Shown in pieces: positions 46,920-55,882 of a stretch of 64,000 nt of DNA. The stretch lies in the NCBI RefSeq assembly GCF_016595155.1, contig NZ_JAENGP010000015.1, positions 42,744 to 106,743 of the forward strand. The letters run 5' to 3'. Position numbers and translations under genes: made by a program. Source of the stretch: Advenella mandrilli. Its GTDB lineage: Bacteria > Pseudomonadota > Gammaproteobacteria > Burkholderiales > Burkholderiaceae_B. Under the pieces are notes generated by a model. That model did not search any database. It saw nothing but the letters and a program-made list of their open reading frames with translations, and was not told the DNA's origin. Position 1 is the stretch's first letter. Every line of letters begins with the position of its first letter.

Positions 46920-48674
46920 ATGAGAGAGTCAAAGGATACCCCCCCTTCAACCGCCGTTTTGCTCATGCGTGGCAAGGGTGTAGCCCGGGGGGTTGCTATC
47001 GGTCGTGCGGTTATTATGGGCGCAGCCACCCTAGAGGTCGCTCACTACCGCATTACCGCCGAGGATGTTCCTCAGGAATGTGCCCGCCTTGATGCCGCCC
47101 TTGAAACGGTTTACAAAGATCTGCAGCATATTATTAAAAGCCTGCCGGCTGACGCACCCAAAGAGCTGGCCCCTTTATTAAATGTTCACAGCCTGCTGGT
47201 TTCCGATCCCATGCTGTCAGAACAAACCCGTGAAATTATTGCCAGCCGCCAATATAATGCCGAATGGGCTTTAAGTACCCAGGGGCAATTGCTGGCAGAT
47301 CAATTCTCGCTCATGGAAGATGAATATATTCGTGAGCGTGCCGCCGATGTAAATCAGGTTATAGAAAGGGTGCTACGGGTTTTATCAGGGATGGGTTCTT
47401 CCCTGTTGCCTGATATGTCCTTCGACATGGATATTAATTCTTCCATTGTTGTGGCACATGATATTTCACCCGCAGACATGCTTAAATTGCGTGGTGCCCG
47501 TTTTGCCGCTTTTGTTACCGATTTGGGGGGGGCTACCTCGCACACGGCAATTGTTGCCCGCAGCATGAATGTGCCGGCCGTGGTCGGAATGGGTAATATA
47601 CGCAGCCTGGTCCGGGACAAAGACGTGTTAATTGTCGATGGAGAAACAGGCATTGTTATTGTTAATCCGTCTGCGTTTATCCTGGCAGAATACCACAAGA
47701 AACAGGACGCTTATATCCGCGAGCGCGCCGAGCTGATTGTTCATAAAGATGAGCCGGCTATTACCCTTGATGGCAAAAAAATCAAACTTGAAGCGAATAT
47801 AGAATTACCGCACGAGGTCGATGAGGTAATGAATCTGGGTGCTGATGGTATTGGCTTGTTTCGTAGCGAATTCCTGTTTATGGGGCGAGAAACCCTGCCC
47901 GATGAGCAAGAGCAATATGAAGCGTATTCGTATGTCCTGAAAACCATGCAGGGCAAGCCGGTTACCATTCGCACGCTGGATATCGGTTCAGATAAAACCC
48001 TTGATGGTGAAGCCACGGTGGCGGCCAATCCGGCATTGGGTTTACGGGCTGTCAGGTATTGTTTGTCGCGCCCTGAAATGTTCCAGACTCAATTAAGAGC
48101 CTTGCTCCGGGCTTCGGTGCATGGGAAATTAAGAATCCTGATCCCCATGCTGTCTCATCTGCATGAGTTGCACTCGGTTAAGCAGGCCATTGAATTTGCC
48201 AAAAAACAGCTTTCTGAAGAAGGTTATGTTTACGCCGATAATATTGAATTGGGCGCCATGGTTGAAATACCGGCTATTGCGATTGCCATAGAACCGTTCA
48301 TAAAGCATCTTGATTTTGTTTCAATTGGCACTAACGACCTTATTCAGTATACGCTGGCTATCGACCGGGTCGATAACGAAGTGTCCGACTTGTACGACCC
48401 TTTGCATCCGGCGGTTTTGCGCCTTATTTCCCAAACCATACAGGCCGGAGAACGGGCCGGCAAAGAAGTGGCAGTGTGTGGCGAGATGGCAGGTGAGTCC
48501 CGTTACACGCGTTTGTTGCTGGGTTTGGGCCTTACCGAATTTTCCATGCATCCGCAGCAATTGCTTGATGTCAAGAAAATAGTGCGCACTTCTCACACCA
48601 ATGCCTTAAGAAGCAAAATTGCCACGGCACTGAATCATGCTGAATACATAGACCTGGATGCGCTTGAGGTTTAA
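46920..48674 (+). CDS. ptsI: Phosphoenolpyruvate-protein phosphotransferase (PTS enzyme I)
   Basis: Phosphorylates HPr from PEP. From the ATG at 46920 it has 584 residues: HPr-binding helices, the active His208 in GGATSHTAIVARS, and the PEP-binding C-terminal domain (GIGLFRSEFLF, EIPAIAI, SIGTNDLIQY). A TTG at 46908 is an unlikely start. Last gene of the PTS unit. Confidence 0.96.
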   Translation: MRESKDTPPSTAVLLMRGKGVARGVAIGRAVIMGAATLEVAHYRITAEDVPQECARLDAALETVYKDLQHIIKSLPADAPKELAPLLNVHSLLVSDPMLSEQTREIIASRQYNAEWALSTQGQLLADQFSLMEDEYIRERAADVNQVIERVLRVLSGMGSSLLPDMSFDMDINSSIVVAHDISPADMLKLRGARFAAFVTDLGGATSHTAIVARSMNVPAVVGMGNIRSLVRDKDVLIVDGETGIVIVNPSAFILAEYHKKQDAYIRERAELIVHKDEPAITLDGKKIKLEANIELPHEVDEVMNLGADGIGLFRSEFLFMGRETLPDEQEQYEAYSYVLKTMQGKPVTIRTLDIGSDKTLDGEATVAANPALGLRAVRYCLSRPEMFQTQLRALLRASVHGKLRILIPMLSHLHELHSVKQAIEFAKKQLSEEGYVYADNIELGAMVEIPAIAIAIEPFIKHLDFVSIGTNDLIQYTLAIDRVDNEVSDLYDPLHPAVLRLISQTIQAGERAGKEVAVCGEMAGESRYTRLLLGLGLTEFSMHPQQLLDVKKIVRTSHTNALRSKIATALNHAEYIDLDALEV

Positions 48675-48678
48675 GTGA

Positions 48679-48706
48679 GAAAAAAAGACCGGTTAAAAAC
48701 CGGTCT
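48679..48706 (-). terminator. Terminator of the flavoprotein gene at 48762
   Basis: AGACCGGTT (48686-48694) and AACCGGTCT (48698-48706) form the stem; the T run lies on the minus-strand 3' side (A's at 48680-48685), so it faces the minus-strand gene. Confidence 0.75.
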
Positions 48707-48761
48707 GAATGTTGAACACTGAGGAAGGAAGGGCCGGTCTGTGCCGGTTAGATAAATAGGG

Positions 48762-49928
48762 TTAACCTGGTATGACGGGTTTTTGCCCGGTTACAAAATA
48801 CTGAATGGTTTCATAAACGGTGCGGATCTGGTCACCAAACGGCAGTGGGTCTTTGCTGCGGAAGAAAAGACCTTTACGGACGTCGCCATTATAGGCATCT
48901 GAAAGGCGTTGATCGATGCAGAACTGGCCAATTTTACTGATGCCATCGCGTAGCCCGCACACACTAAGGCAGTTCATGCTTTGTACGCAACGGCGAGGAT
49001 CTGCTTTGGCATTGTCCTGTAGTTTTTGTTCGTTACTTAGGTATTTTTTCAGGAAAGGCGTCAGGACACCACGGGCTGGCAGGCCTGCAACCGACATGAA
49101 TTCAACAATGTCTTCTTCTTTGGCTTCGGAAAGCGTTTTCTTGAAATTGATATGGGCATCGCCTTCTTGGGTAACGGCAAAAGCGGTGCCAATCTGAACC
49201 GCGTTGGCGCCCCAGTCTTTAAGGGCGGTTTGGATTTTCTTGAAGTTGGCCATGCCACCAGCAAGAATAAGTGGAATTTTTTCGTTTTCAAGTCCCAACT
49301 GTTTGAAAACCTGCGAAGTTTCTTCAAGAACCCTTCTGAAACTGAAGCGGTCATTGTTGAGGTCTGTCATGCTGGGAGAGCCCAGGTGGCCGCCGGCATG
49401 ATTGGGATGCTCAATAATGATGGCATCGGGCAGGCGGTTTTTTTTCATCCAGCGTTTAAGCACAATGTTGATGCCGCGCGATTCTGACAGGATGGGGAAC
49501 AGGGCCACATCGGGGTGATCGGCGGTCAGATCGGGTAATTCAAGGGGAAGGCCGGCACCCATGACGATGGCGTCTGCGCCTGATTCGCAGGCTTGGGTAA
49601 TAAGGGCAGAGTAGTCGGCTACCGCTTTCATGACATTAACCGCAATCATGCCCTGACCATTGGTTTGGGCCTTGGCTGCCTTGATTTCACGGTCAAGGGC
49701 AATGCGATTGAGTTTGTCGTAATTTTCTTGCTGGGGGATTTCTTTTGATTTTGCTAAAAGATCTGGGTGCAAGTGACGTAAATCAATGCTGGCAATGGTG
49801 CCAATGGCATTTTCGCGAGCAACAGCGCTGGCCAGTTTGTTGGCAGAAATGCCAACGCCCATCCCGCCTTGTACGATGGGAAGCAGCTTGCGATTTTTAA
49901 TAAGAAGGGGATTAAGGTTTTGTGTCAT
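48762..49928 (-). CDS. Nitronate monooxygenase-like NAD(P)H-dependent flavin oxidoreductase
   Basis: 388-residue FMN TIM-barrel: the N-terminus has PIVQGGMGVGIS (family signature QGGMG), then HPNHAGGHLGS (catalytic/FMN region) and LAGGMANFKK with VQIGTAFAVT. A Cys-rich segment (RRCVQSMNCLSVCGLR) before the C-terminus is typical of a subgroup sometimes called 2-nitropropane dioxygenase-like. The physiological substrate is unknown. A consensus FNR box lies about 105 bases upstream of its start. Confidence 0.85.
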   Translation of the reverse strand: MTQNLNPLLIKNRKLLPIVQGGMGVGISANKLASAVARENAIGTIASIDLRHLHPDLLAKSKEIPQQENYDKLNRIALDREIKAAKAQTNGQGMIAVNVMKAVADYSALITQACESGADAIVMGAGLPLELPDLTADHPDVALFPILSESRGINIVLKRWMKKNRLPDAIIIEHPNHAGGHLGSPSMTDLNNDRFSFRRVLEETSQVFKQLGLENEKIPLILAGGMANFKKIQTALKDWGANAVQIGTAFAVTQEGDAHINFKKTLSEAKEEDIVEFMSVAGLPARGVLTPFLKKYLSNEQKLQDNAKADPRRCVQSMNCLSVCGLRDGISKIGQFCIDQRLSDAYNGDVRKGLFFRSKDPLPFGDQIRTVYETIQYFVTGQKPVIPG

Positions 49929-50027
49929 GCTTTGCAGTATAAGGCGATATCAATAAGATATATTTTATATGTATCTTTAATGATTTCAATCAATTTATGT
50001 ATATTGCCTTTTATTTGAATCTCTTCC

Positions 50028-50041
50028 TTGATTCATATCAA
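50028..50041 (-). promoter_or_regulatory. FNR box upstream of the NMO-like gene
   Basis: TTGAT-TCAT-ATCAA matches the FNR consensus exactly. It lies between the divergently-ending amtB terminator and the NMO-like start at 49928, so that gene is the only reachable target. No convincing -10 is seen at the ideal spacing. Confidence 0.55.
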
Positions 50042-50103
50042 TAAATGTTTCACTTGCAGGGTTTGATGATTGGATCTTTGCTATTAATCAAATTAAATAA
50101 GGA

Positions 50104-50136
50104 ATACGCCATTTATTTGTTTAATAAATGGCGTAT
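50104..50136 (-). terminator. Terminator of glnK-amtB
   Basis: A perfect 14-bp stem, ATACGCCATTTATT (50104-50117) and AATAAATGGCGTAT (50123-50136), loop TGTTT, followed on the minus strand by a moderately T-rich tract. Confidence 0.75.
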
Positions 50137-50170
50137 AGGGAATCGCAATTGGGGATCACAATGACGTTAG

Positions 50171-51397
50171 TTAAAAGTGATATCCCTGTTCTCCATGGTG
50201 GGTAATGTCCAGGCCTTGGCGTTCGGCATCTTTTTCAACCCGGATTCCGCCTGTTAACAGACCGGCAATTTTCAGGGCAATGAAGGTAACTATTGCGCAC
50301 CACGCAGCGGTAATCAGCATGCCTTCAAGCTGGAGCCATACTTGCCAGGGAATGTCACCAACGGTCTCCAGTCCGGGACCACCCAGGGGTTTGGCATTGA
50401 AAATGCCGGTTAGCAGTCCGCCCACAATGCCTCCCACGCCGTGAATGCCAAACACATCCAGGGAATCATCTGCACGAAGAAGGCGTTTCAGGCCATTAAC
50501 CCCCCACAGGCAGAAAAGACTGGTCATAAAACCAATTATCAGGGCACCTGCCGGACCAACCAGGCCTGCGGCAGGGGTAATGCCAACCAGGCCGGCAACG
50601 GCACCGGATGCGGCACCCAGCAAAGAGGGATTTCCTTTCATTTTCCATTCAGCCAGTACCCAGGCAATAATAGCGCCCGAGGTGGCAAGCAAGGTATTAA
50701 AGAAGGCAAGGGCGGCTTGTGTATTGGCCCCCAAGGCAGAGCCGGCATTAAAGCCAAACCAGCCGACCCACAACAAGGCGGCACCAGTCATGGTCATGGT
50801 TAAATTATGGGGCTGCATGGCTTCTTTGCCATAACCCAGGCGGGGGCCAATCATATAGGCGGCAACCAGGGCGGCCACACCTGCGTTGATATGCACCACG
50901 GTACCACCAGCAAAATCCAATGCTGCACCGCTAAGCAGGCCGGTGGATGACCAGATCATGTGGGCCACTGGAATATAGGAAAAAGTCAGCCAGATGGCCA
51001 TAAAAACAAGCACGGCGGAAAACTTGATCCTTTCGGCAAATCCGCCAATAATCAGGGCGCAGGTAATGCCGGCGAAGGTGGCCTGGAAAGCGGCAAAGCT
51101 CAGCTCGGGAATACTGCCGCTTAATTCGAAGGTGTCATTGCCTATGTCATACATGCCAGAGAAAAACAAGCGACTTAAACCACCGAAAAATGCATTGCCA
51201 TCGCTAAAGGCCAATGAATACCCATAGGCAAACCATAAAATAATGACAAGGGCGAAAGTAACCAGAACATGGCTCATGACAGACAGAATGTTTTTGCTGC
51301 GCACCAGTCCGCCATAAAACATGGCCAGGCCAGGAATAACCATTAACAGAACCAGTATGGTAGAGATACTGACCCAGACGAGATCGGCTTTATCCAT
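50171..51397 (-). CDS. amtB: Ammonium transporter
   Basis: Rh/Amt channel with about 11 helices in 408 residues from the ATG at 51397 (AAAGGAT site upstream). Conserved elements include FYGGLVRSKN, ITPAAGLVGPAGALIIG and DSLDVFGIHGVGGIVGGLLTGIF with the pore histidine. The mature start lacks an obvious cleaved signal peptide. It is paired with glnK, whose product blocks the channel when nitrogen is abundant. Confidence 0.95.
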   Translation of the reverse strand: MDKADLVWVSISTILVLLMVIPGLAMFYGGLVRSKNILSVMSHVLVTFALVIILWFAYGYSLAFSDGNAFFGGLSRLFFSGMYDIGNDTFELSGSIPELSFAAFQATFAGITCALIIGGFAERIKFSAVLVFMAIWLTFSYIPVAHMIWSSTGLLSGAALDFAGGTVVHINAGVAALVAAYMIGPRLGYGKEAMQPHNLTMTMTGAALLWVGWFGFNAGSALGANTQAALAFFNTLLATSGAIIAWVLAEWKMKGNPSLLGAASGAVAGLVGITPAAGLVGPAGALIIGFMTSLFCLWGVNGLKRLLRADDSLDVFGIHGVGGIVGGLLTGIFNAKPLGGPGLETVGDIPWQVWLQLEGMLITAAWCAIVTFIALKIAGLLTGGIRVEKDAERQGLDITHHGEQGYHF

Positions 51398-51469
51398 GAT
51401 GAAATCCTTTAAAGGCAAATAATGAGTGTTGTTTGGGATAGGTCATTATTTTTATTGATGAAATTTGGT

Positions 51470-51835
<366 letters not shown>

Positions 51836-51873
51836 TCATTCCAAAATGATGGAATATCTGCTCATCGTTTACA

Positions 51874-51891
51874 CAGCAAAAACCATGCCAA
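51874..51891 (-). promoter_or_regulatory. Sigma-54 promoter of glnK-amtB
   Basis: Read on the minus strand, TTGGCATGGTTTTTGCTG has the GG and GC doublets with exact spacing (TGGCAYG-N4-TTGCT). The predicted start is near 51864, 55 bases before glnK. A TGGTGCA at 51929-51935 is a good NtrC half-site, about 65 bases upstream of the start. Confidence 0.75.
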
Positions 51892-52079
51892 AAAAATAAG
51901 GATAAAATAGGCCTGTTATGATTCATAATGGTGCAAAGGCCTTAAATTGTTGATGGATTTGTCAATAATGGTTAAAGCGTCAAAAAAACATCACGAAATG
52001 AAATGAGATAGAGGGGAATCATTGTTTTTTCTTCCGTGTTGGTCGATACTGTTTGATATTTATTTTTTTAGGAGCATGT

Positions 52080-52856
52080 ATGAAATATTCTTTGTCAAAA
52101 TTAAGTATGCTGGCGATCTTTTCTTCAGCCTTTGTATTGGCTGGATGCGATCAAGAGTCAAAAACAGAACCGGATTCAGTGGCTAGTAAAGTGACAGAGG
52201 CTACTAATATCGCTATTGACGCTGCCCAGCAAGCCGGACAAGAGGCGGCAGATGTCGTCAAGGCCGCTACCGAAAGTGCAGGAGAAGCCATCAAGAAAAC
52301 CACTGACAGCGTGGTTGAAACAGTCAAGTCAGCAACAGAAAATCTGAAAAAAGATGAAGCGGCAACGGCAGAAGGCCTGTCAGACGCTACCCAGGTAGCT
52401 GAACAGGAAGCCAAGGCAAGCACCCAGAGTGTGACTGAGTCTGTCAAGGAAGAGACGGCAAAAGCCGAAGAAGACGCCAAGGCTGCCACCGAAAGTGTGG
52501 TTGAATCTGCCAAGGAAGAGGCTGCGAATGTTGAAGAGCAAGCCAAGAGCGCTACTGAAAGTGTCGTTGAGTCCACCAAGGAAGAAGCAACAAGTGCTGA
52601 AGGTGAAGCCAAAAGCGTAACCGAGAGTGTGGTTGAGTCTGTCAAGGACGCAGCGGTTAGCGCCGAAGAAAAAGCGGCAGGCATCGCTGAGCAAATTTCT
52701 GAAACCACGGCCAATGCGAAAGCAGTCGTTGAAAGCGCCACAACCGATGCTGTCAATTCAGTTAAAGAGGCCGCATCCAATGTTATGGGTACGTCCTCGG
52801 GTGCAGAGAGCACGGCAGCCGATGCAGTGAAGGAAGTTGCCAATCCGGCCCCGTAA
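52080..52856 (+). CDS. Repeat lipoprotein with LEA/apolipoprotein-like 22-residue repeats
   Basis: From the ATG at 52080 (AGGAG upstream), 258 residues: signal peptide with lipobox LAGC (Cys at about 24) and a body almost wholly Ala, Glu, Lys, Ser, Thr and Val. At least four 22-residue repeats (residues 112-199) follow the pattern K-x-x-TESVVES-K-E-E-A..EE-x-A, predicted to be long amphipathic helices. LEA-type proteins protect membranes or proteins during desiccation; that function here is a guess. It is monocistronic with its own terminator. Confidence 0.8.
   Translation: MKYSLSKLSMLAIFSSAFVLAGCDQESKTEPDSVASKVTEATNIAIDAAQQAGQEAADVVKAATESAGEAIKKTTDSVVETVKSATENLKKDEAATAEGLSDATQVAEQEAKASTQSVTESVKEETAKAEEDAKAATESVVESAKEEAANVEEQAKSATESVVESTKEEATSAEGEAKSVTESVVESVKDAAVSAEEKAAGIAEQISETTANAKAVVESATTDAVNSVKEAASNVMGTSSGAESTAADAVKEVANPAP
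52413..52676 (+). repeat. Four tandem 66-bp repeats encoding 22-residue helices
   Basis: Repeat units at 52413-52478, 52479-52544, 52545-52610 and 52611-52676 share the codon pattern of AC(C/T)GA(A/G)AGTGT(G/T)GTTGA(G/A)TC. Divergence between copies is moderate, suggesting older duplications. Confidence 0.75.
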
Positions 52857-52879
52857 TCAAGGCTGGTGGGCAGAAGATC

Positions 52880-52916
52880 AAAACGGACATTCCAAAAATG
52901 TGAATGTCCGTTTTTT
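52880..52916 (+). terminator. Terminator after the repeat lipoprotein
   Basis: AAAACGGACATT (52880-52891) pairs with AATGTCCGTTTT (52903-52914), followed by T's. Confidence 0.9.
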
Positions 52917-53013
52917 ATCTGGAAAAAGGCTGGTTAATTAAGCCAGGCCGGTATATTCTTATCTATAATAAGCTTTCTTTCAGACTATATATATTTTTGC
53001 TTAAGGGTGTGCC

Positions 53014-53253
53014 ATGAAACGCGGTAATCAAATTTTTGAAGAATTTCAGAAGAACATGCAGGAGCTTATTTCCAAAAGCCCGGCTGCCGATATTGAAAAA
53101 AATGTAAAGGCATTCATGTCACAAGGCTTCTCAAAGCTGGATCTGGTTACCCGCGAAGAGTTTGACATTCAAGTGGCTATGGTTGACAAATTGCGTGAAC
53201 GCATTGAAGCAATGGAAACCCAAATCAAGGCGCTTGAAGAAAAAAACCAGTAA
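53014..53253 (+). CDS. ubiK: UbiK-family ubiquinone biosynthesis accessory factor (BMFP, DUF526)
   Basis: 79 residues: an N-terminal helix (QIFEEFQKNMQELI), a short linker and a C-terminal coiled coil with REEFDIQVAMVDKLRERIEAMET, the membrane-fusogenic BMFP signature. In E. coli UbiK helps the Ubi complex in ubiquinone synthesis. It sits next to comM, a common arrangement in this order. Confidence 0.92.
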   Translation: MKRGNQIFEEFQKNMQELISKSPAADIEKNVKAFMSQGFSKLDLVTREEFDIQVAMVDKLRERIEAMETQIKALEEKNQ

Positions 53254-53274
53254 TCGTATTTTTAACGATTGATA

Positions 53275-53297
53275 AAAAGGCCCCATAGGGGCTTTTT
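53275..53297 (+). terminator. Terminator after ubiK
   Basis: GCCCC-ATA-GGGGC with flanking A's and T's (one bulged G) forms a short stable hairpin with a T run. Confidence 0.75.
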
Positions 53298-53343
53298 TAA
53301 TGCCTGCTGCCTTGCATAATACAGCGCTGTTGCAGGAGTGTTT

Positions 53344-54861
53344 ATGACGTTAGCTGTATTAAAAAGCTGTGCCATTGCCGGCATGCATGCCCCAGAGGTA
53401 CGGGTAGAAGTCCATGTGGCACCGGGTTTGCCGGCCTTTAATATTGTGGGTTTGCCAGGCACTGGCGTTAAGGAAAGTCGTGAGCGAGTGCGTTCGGCCT
53501 TGTTCAGTAGTGGTTATCAGTTTCCGGCCGGCCGTCTTACGGCTAATTTGTCACCGGCTGATCTGCCAAAAGACTCGGGCCGCTTTGATTTACCCATTGC
53601 CTTGGGTGTTTTGCTGGCTAGCGGGCAAATAACCATGCCTGCCGAACAGGCCGTTACAGTATTGTCTAAAACGGTTTTTGCCGGAGAGCTTTCATTAACC
53701 GGCACCTTAATCCCCGTTGCCGCGCCTTTGGTAATAGGGCTGTCGGTGTATCGGCAAAAAATCAAGAATGCGGTGCTGGTTCTGCCTAAAGAAAATGCAG
53801 CGGTTGCTGCTCATATTCAGGGTTTGAATGTGTTGGGGGCCAGTACCCTGAAAGAAGTCGCCGATTTTCTGGCGGGTACGGCCAATCCCAAGTATGAAAC
53901 CGCTAGGGCAATCGCCAGTAAAGAAAAAATGGATTATCCCTGCCTGTCAGATATCAAGGGGCAGCCAATTGCCTGTCGTGCGCTTGAAATTGCTGCTTCG
54001 GGTGGTCATGGGCTGCTTATGTCAGGTTCGCCTGGGGTGGGTAAAAGCATGTTGGCGCAGCGCTTGCCCGGTTTGTTACCCGCGCTTTCCAGTCAGCAGT
54101 TGCTGGAAGTAACCGCCGTGCAAAGCCTGTCGCAACGTGAAATGCGCATGTCCATGCAAAGGCCATTCAGGTCCCCGCATCATTCTGCCTCTATGGTTTC
54201 CCTGATTGGGGGTGGGGCCCAGGCAAAACCCGGTGAAATCAGCATGGCCCATCATGGTGTGCTGTTTCTGGATGAATTGCCTGAATTTGACCGAAAAGCA
54301 CTGGAGTCCTTGCGCGAACCAATGGAAAAAGGGGAAATTTGCATCACCCGGTCCAGCCGTTCGGTGGTTTATCCGGCGCAATTTCAATTGATTTCCGCCA
54401 TGAATCCTTGTCCTTGCGGGTATCTGGGGCATGCCAGCAAACCCTGCGTTTGTAGCCCTGAAAAAATCAACCGTTACCAGGGCAAGTTGTCGGGGCCCTT
54501 GCTGGACCGGATTGATATGCAAATTACAGTGCACCCTTTTCGGGGTGACTGGGAAACGGCACAGGCGGCCGAGCCATCAGTGCTTGTCAAAGAAAGGGTA
54601 GCGCGTTGCCAGGCTCTTCAGCAAGCACGGCAAGGCAAGCTGAATGCGCACCTTGACGCTGGTGATATGGGGCAATATTGCCAGTTGGACAGTGTCAGCA
54701 ACAAGCTCATACAGCAAGCCTGCAATCGGTTTAGCTGGTCTGTCAGGGTCATGCACCGGGTATTGCGGGTCGCCCGCACCATTGCTGATATGACGGGTAA
54801 AGAAGCCATTGATAGCGCTGCGTTATCAGAAGCCATCAGCTATCGCCAGCAAATGGATTAA
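53344..54861 (+). CDS. comM: ComM / YifB-family Mg-chelatase-like AAA ATPase
   Basis: Branch-migration helicase that promotes recombination of incoming DNA during transformation. The start at ATG 53344 (CAGGAG site) gives 505 residues: an N-terminal Lon-protease-like domain (about 5-170), AAA with Walker A GSPGVGKSM near 222-230 and Walker B LFLDELPEFDR, and a C-terminal Mg-chelatase domain with the Cys-rich NPCPCGYLGH. With comEA at 7663 it hints at natural competence. Confidence 0.94.
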   Translation: MTLAVLKSCAIAGMHAPEVRVEVHVAPGLPAFNIVGLPGTGVKESRERVRSALFSSGYQFPAGRLTANLSPADLPKDSGRFDLPIALGVLLASGQITMPAEQAVTVLSKTVFAGELSLTGTLIPVAAPLVIGLSVYRQKIKNAVLVLPKENAAVAAHIQGLNVLGASTLKEVADFLAGTANPKYETARAIASKEKMDYPCLSDIKGQPIACRALEIAASGGHGLLMSGSPGVGKSMLAQRLPGLLPALSSQQLLEVTAVQSLSQREMRMSMQRPFRSPHHSASMVSLIGGGAQAKPGEISMAHHGVLFLDELPEFDRKALESLREPMEKGEICITRSSRSVVYPAQFQLISAMNPCPCGYLGHASKPCVCSPEKINRYQGKLSGPLLDRIDMQITVHPFRGDWETAQAAEPSVLVKERVARCQALQQARQGKLNAHLDAGDMGQYCQLDSVSNKLIQQACNRFSWSVRVMHRVLRVARTIADMTGKEAIDSAALSEAISYRQQMD

Positions 54862-55225
54862 CCGTATTGGGAATACTGATTAATGCCGGTAAAAATACTT
54901 GAGTTGATTTTTGCCTACACAATCGGGTTTATTTTCGATATATATTAGACAATAAAACAAAAACCATCGTATAATCAATGGTTTCCTGCAACCTCTTAGG
55001 TTTGCCTTGTAGAAAACGTAAGCAAGCTGGCTTAAAACAAGCCTTTAATGGTGGTCTTTAAAACCCGCCTTTAAAGCCATTGGCACCCTTGTGGGTAGCC
55101 GGCATTGTTGTTTACCAGTTTTTTATGGGCTAAATTCGAACGAAGTCTTGCATGGGAATTGATTAGGGTTTTGCAAGTTCCGGTATCTCATTGGGCACCT
55201 TTAATCAGCATTATTGGGTTATATC
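54862..55225 (+). other. Gene-free region: rpmI promoter and long structured leader
   Basis: A promoter is predicted at 54946-54975, so about 240 bases of leader precede rpmI. Pairings seen are GGCTT (55029-55033)/AAGCC (55039-55043) and TGG-CTTTAAA (55052-55062)/TTTAAAG-CCA (55070-55079). In E. coli L20 binds the rpmI-rplT leader to repress it; a similar role is possible. No start-codon-proximal peptide of note was found. Confidence 0.5.
54946..54975 (+). promoter_or_regulatory. Promoter of rpmI-rplT
   Basis: TAGACA (54946-54951, 5 of 6), an 18-base spacer and a perfect TATAAT (54970-54975). An own promoter is expected because infC, the usual upstream gene, lies 10 kb away. Confidence 0.65.
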
Positions 55226-55423
55226 ATGCCAAAAATGAAAACCAAAAAAGGCGCTGCCAAGCGCTTTAAGGTTCGCGCTGGTGGAACTATCAAGCGTGGT
55301 CAGGCGTTTAAACGTCACATTCTGACCAAAAAAACAACTAAGAACAAACGCCAGTTGCGTGGTTCTACTGCAGTTCACGACGCAGACGTGGCTTCAGTCA
55401 AGGCAATGTTGCCTTTCGCTTGA
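55226..55423 (+). CDS. rpmI: 50S ribosomal protein L35
   Basis: 65 residues beginning [20 protein letters not shown], the family signature. I start at ATG 55226, since the in-frame codons upstream are not conserved in the family. It is followed after 12 bases by rplT with a TAGGAG site. Confidence 0.97.
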   Translation: MPKMKTKKGAAKRFKVRAGGTIKRGQAFKRHILTKKTTKNKRQLRGSTAVHDADVASVKAMLPFA

Positions 55424-55435
55424 TAGGAGAATAAT

Positions 55436-55795
55436 ATGCCTCGCGTAAAACGCGGTGTTACCGCACGTGCTCGTCACAAAAAAGTTATTGCTGCAGCTAA
55501 AGGCTATCGTGGCCGCCGCGGTAATGTATTCCGTATTGCCAAACAGGCAGTAATGAAAGCCGGTCAGTATGCTTATCGTGACCGTCGCAACAAAAAACGC
55601 ACATTCCGTGCACTCTGGATTACTCGTATCAATGCTGCTGTTCGTGAACATGGCGTTACATACAGTGTCTTTATTGCTGGCCTTAAAAAAGCGGCAATCG
55701 AATTGGATCGTAAAGTTCTGGCCGACATGGCTGTTAACGACAAAGCCGGTTTTGCCGCTGTTGTTAACCAAGCTAAATCTGCCCTGGAAGCCTAA
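55436..55795 (+). CDS. rplT: 50S ribosomal protein L20
   Basis: 119 residues, highly basic, with [19 protein letters not shown] and [16 protein letters not shown]20 is the likely repressor of its own operon. It is co-transcribed with rpmI. Confidence 0.98.
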   Translation: MPRVKRGVTARARHKKVIAAAKGYRGRRGNVFRIAKQAVMKAGQYAYRDRRNKKRTFRALWITRINAAVREHGVTYSVFIAGLKKAAIELDRKVLADMAVNDKAGFAAVVNQAKSALEA

Positions 55796-55827
55796 GATCC
55801 AACAGTTGTAAATTAATTGCTGTACCC

Positions 55828-55866
55828 AACAGGCGGGGCTCAATATGGGTCCCGTTTGTTTTTTTT
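55828..55866 (+). terminator. Terminator or attenuator between rplT and pheS
   Basis: AACAGGCGGG (55828-55837) pairs with CCCGTTTGTT (55851-55860), two G-T pairs included, followed by eight T's. No phenylalanine-rich leader peptide like E. coli pheM was seen. Confidence 0.75.
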
Positions 55867-55882
55867 AACGAATGGTAATTTC

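Noticed and set aside
52151..52843. Long open frame on the minus strand opposite the repeat lipoprotein
   Set aside because: The plus-strand repeats of Glu, Ala and Ser codons automatically open the opposite frame; no signal, family or start site.
55817..55882. Possible phenylalanine leader peptide or extended pheS start
   Set aside because: The frame from TTG 55817 is simply an in-frame extension of pheS through the terminator; it is not Phe-rich before the hairpin and has no stop of its own.
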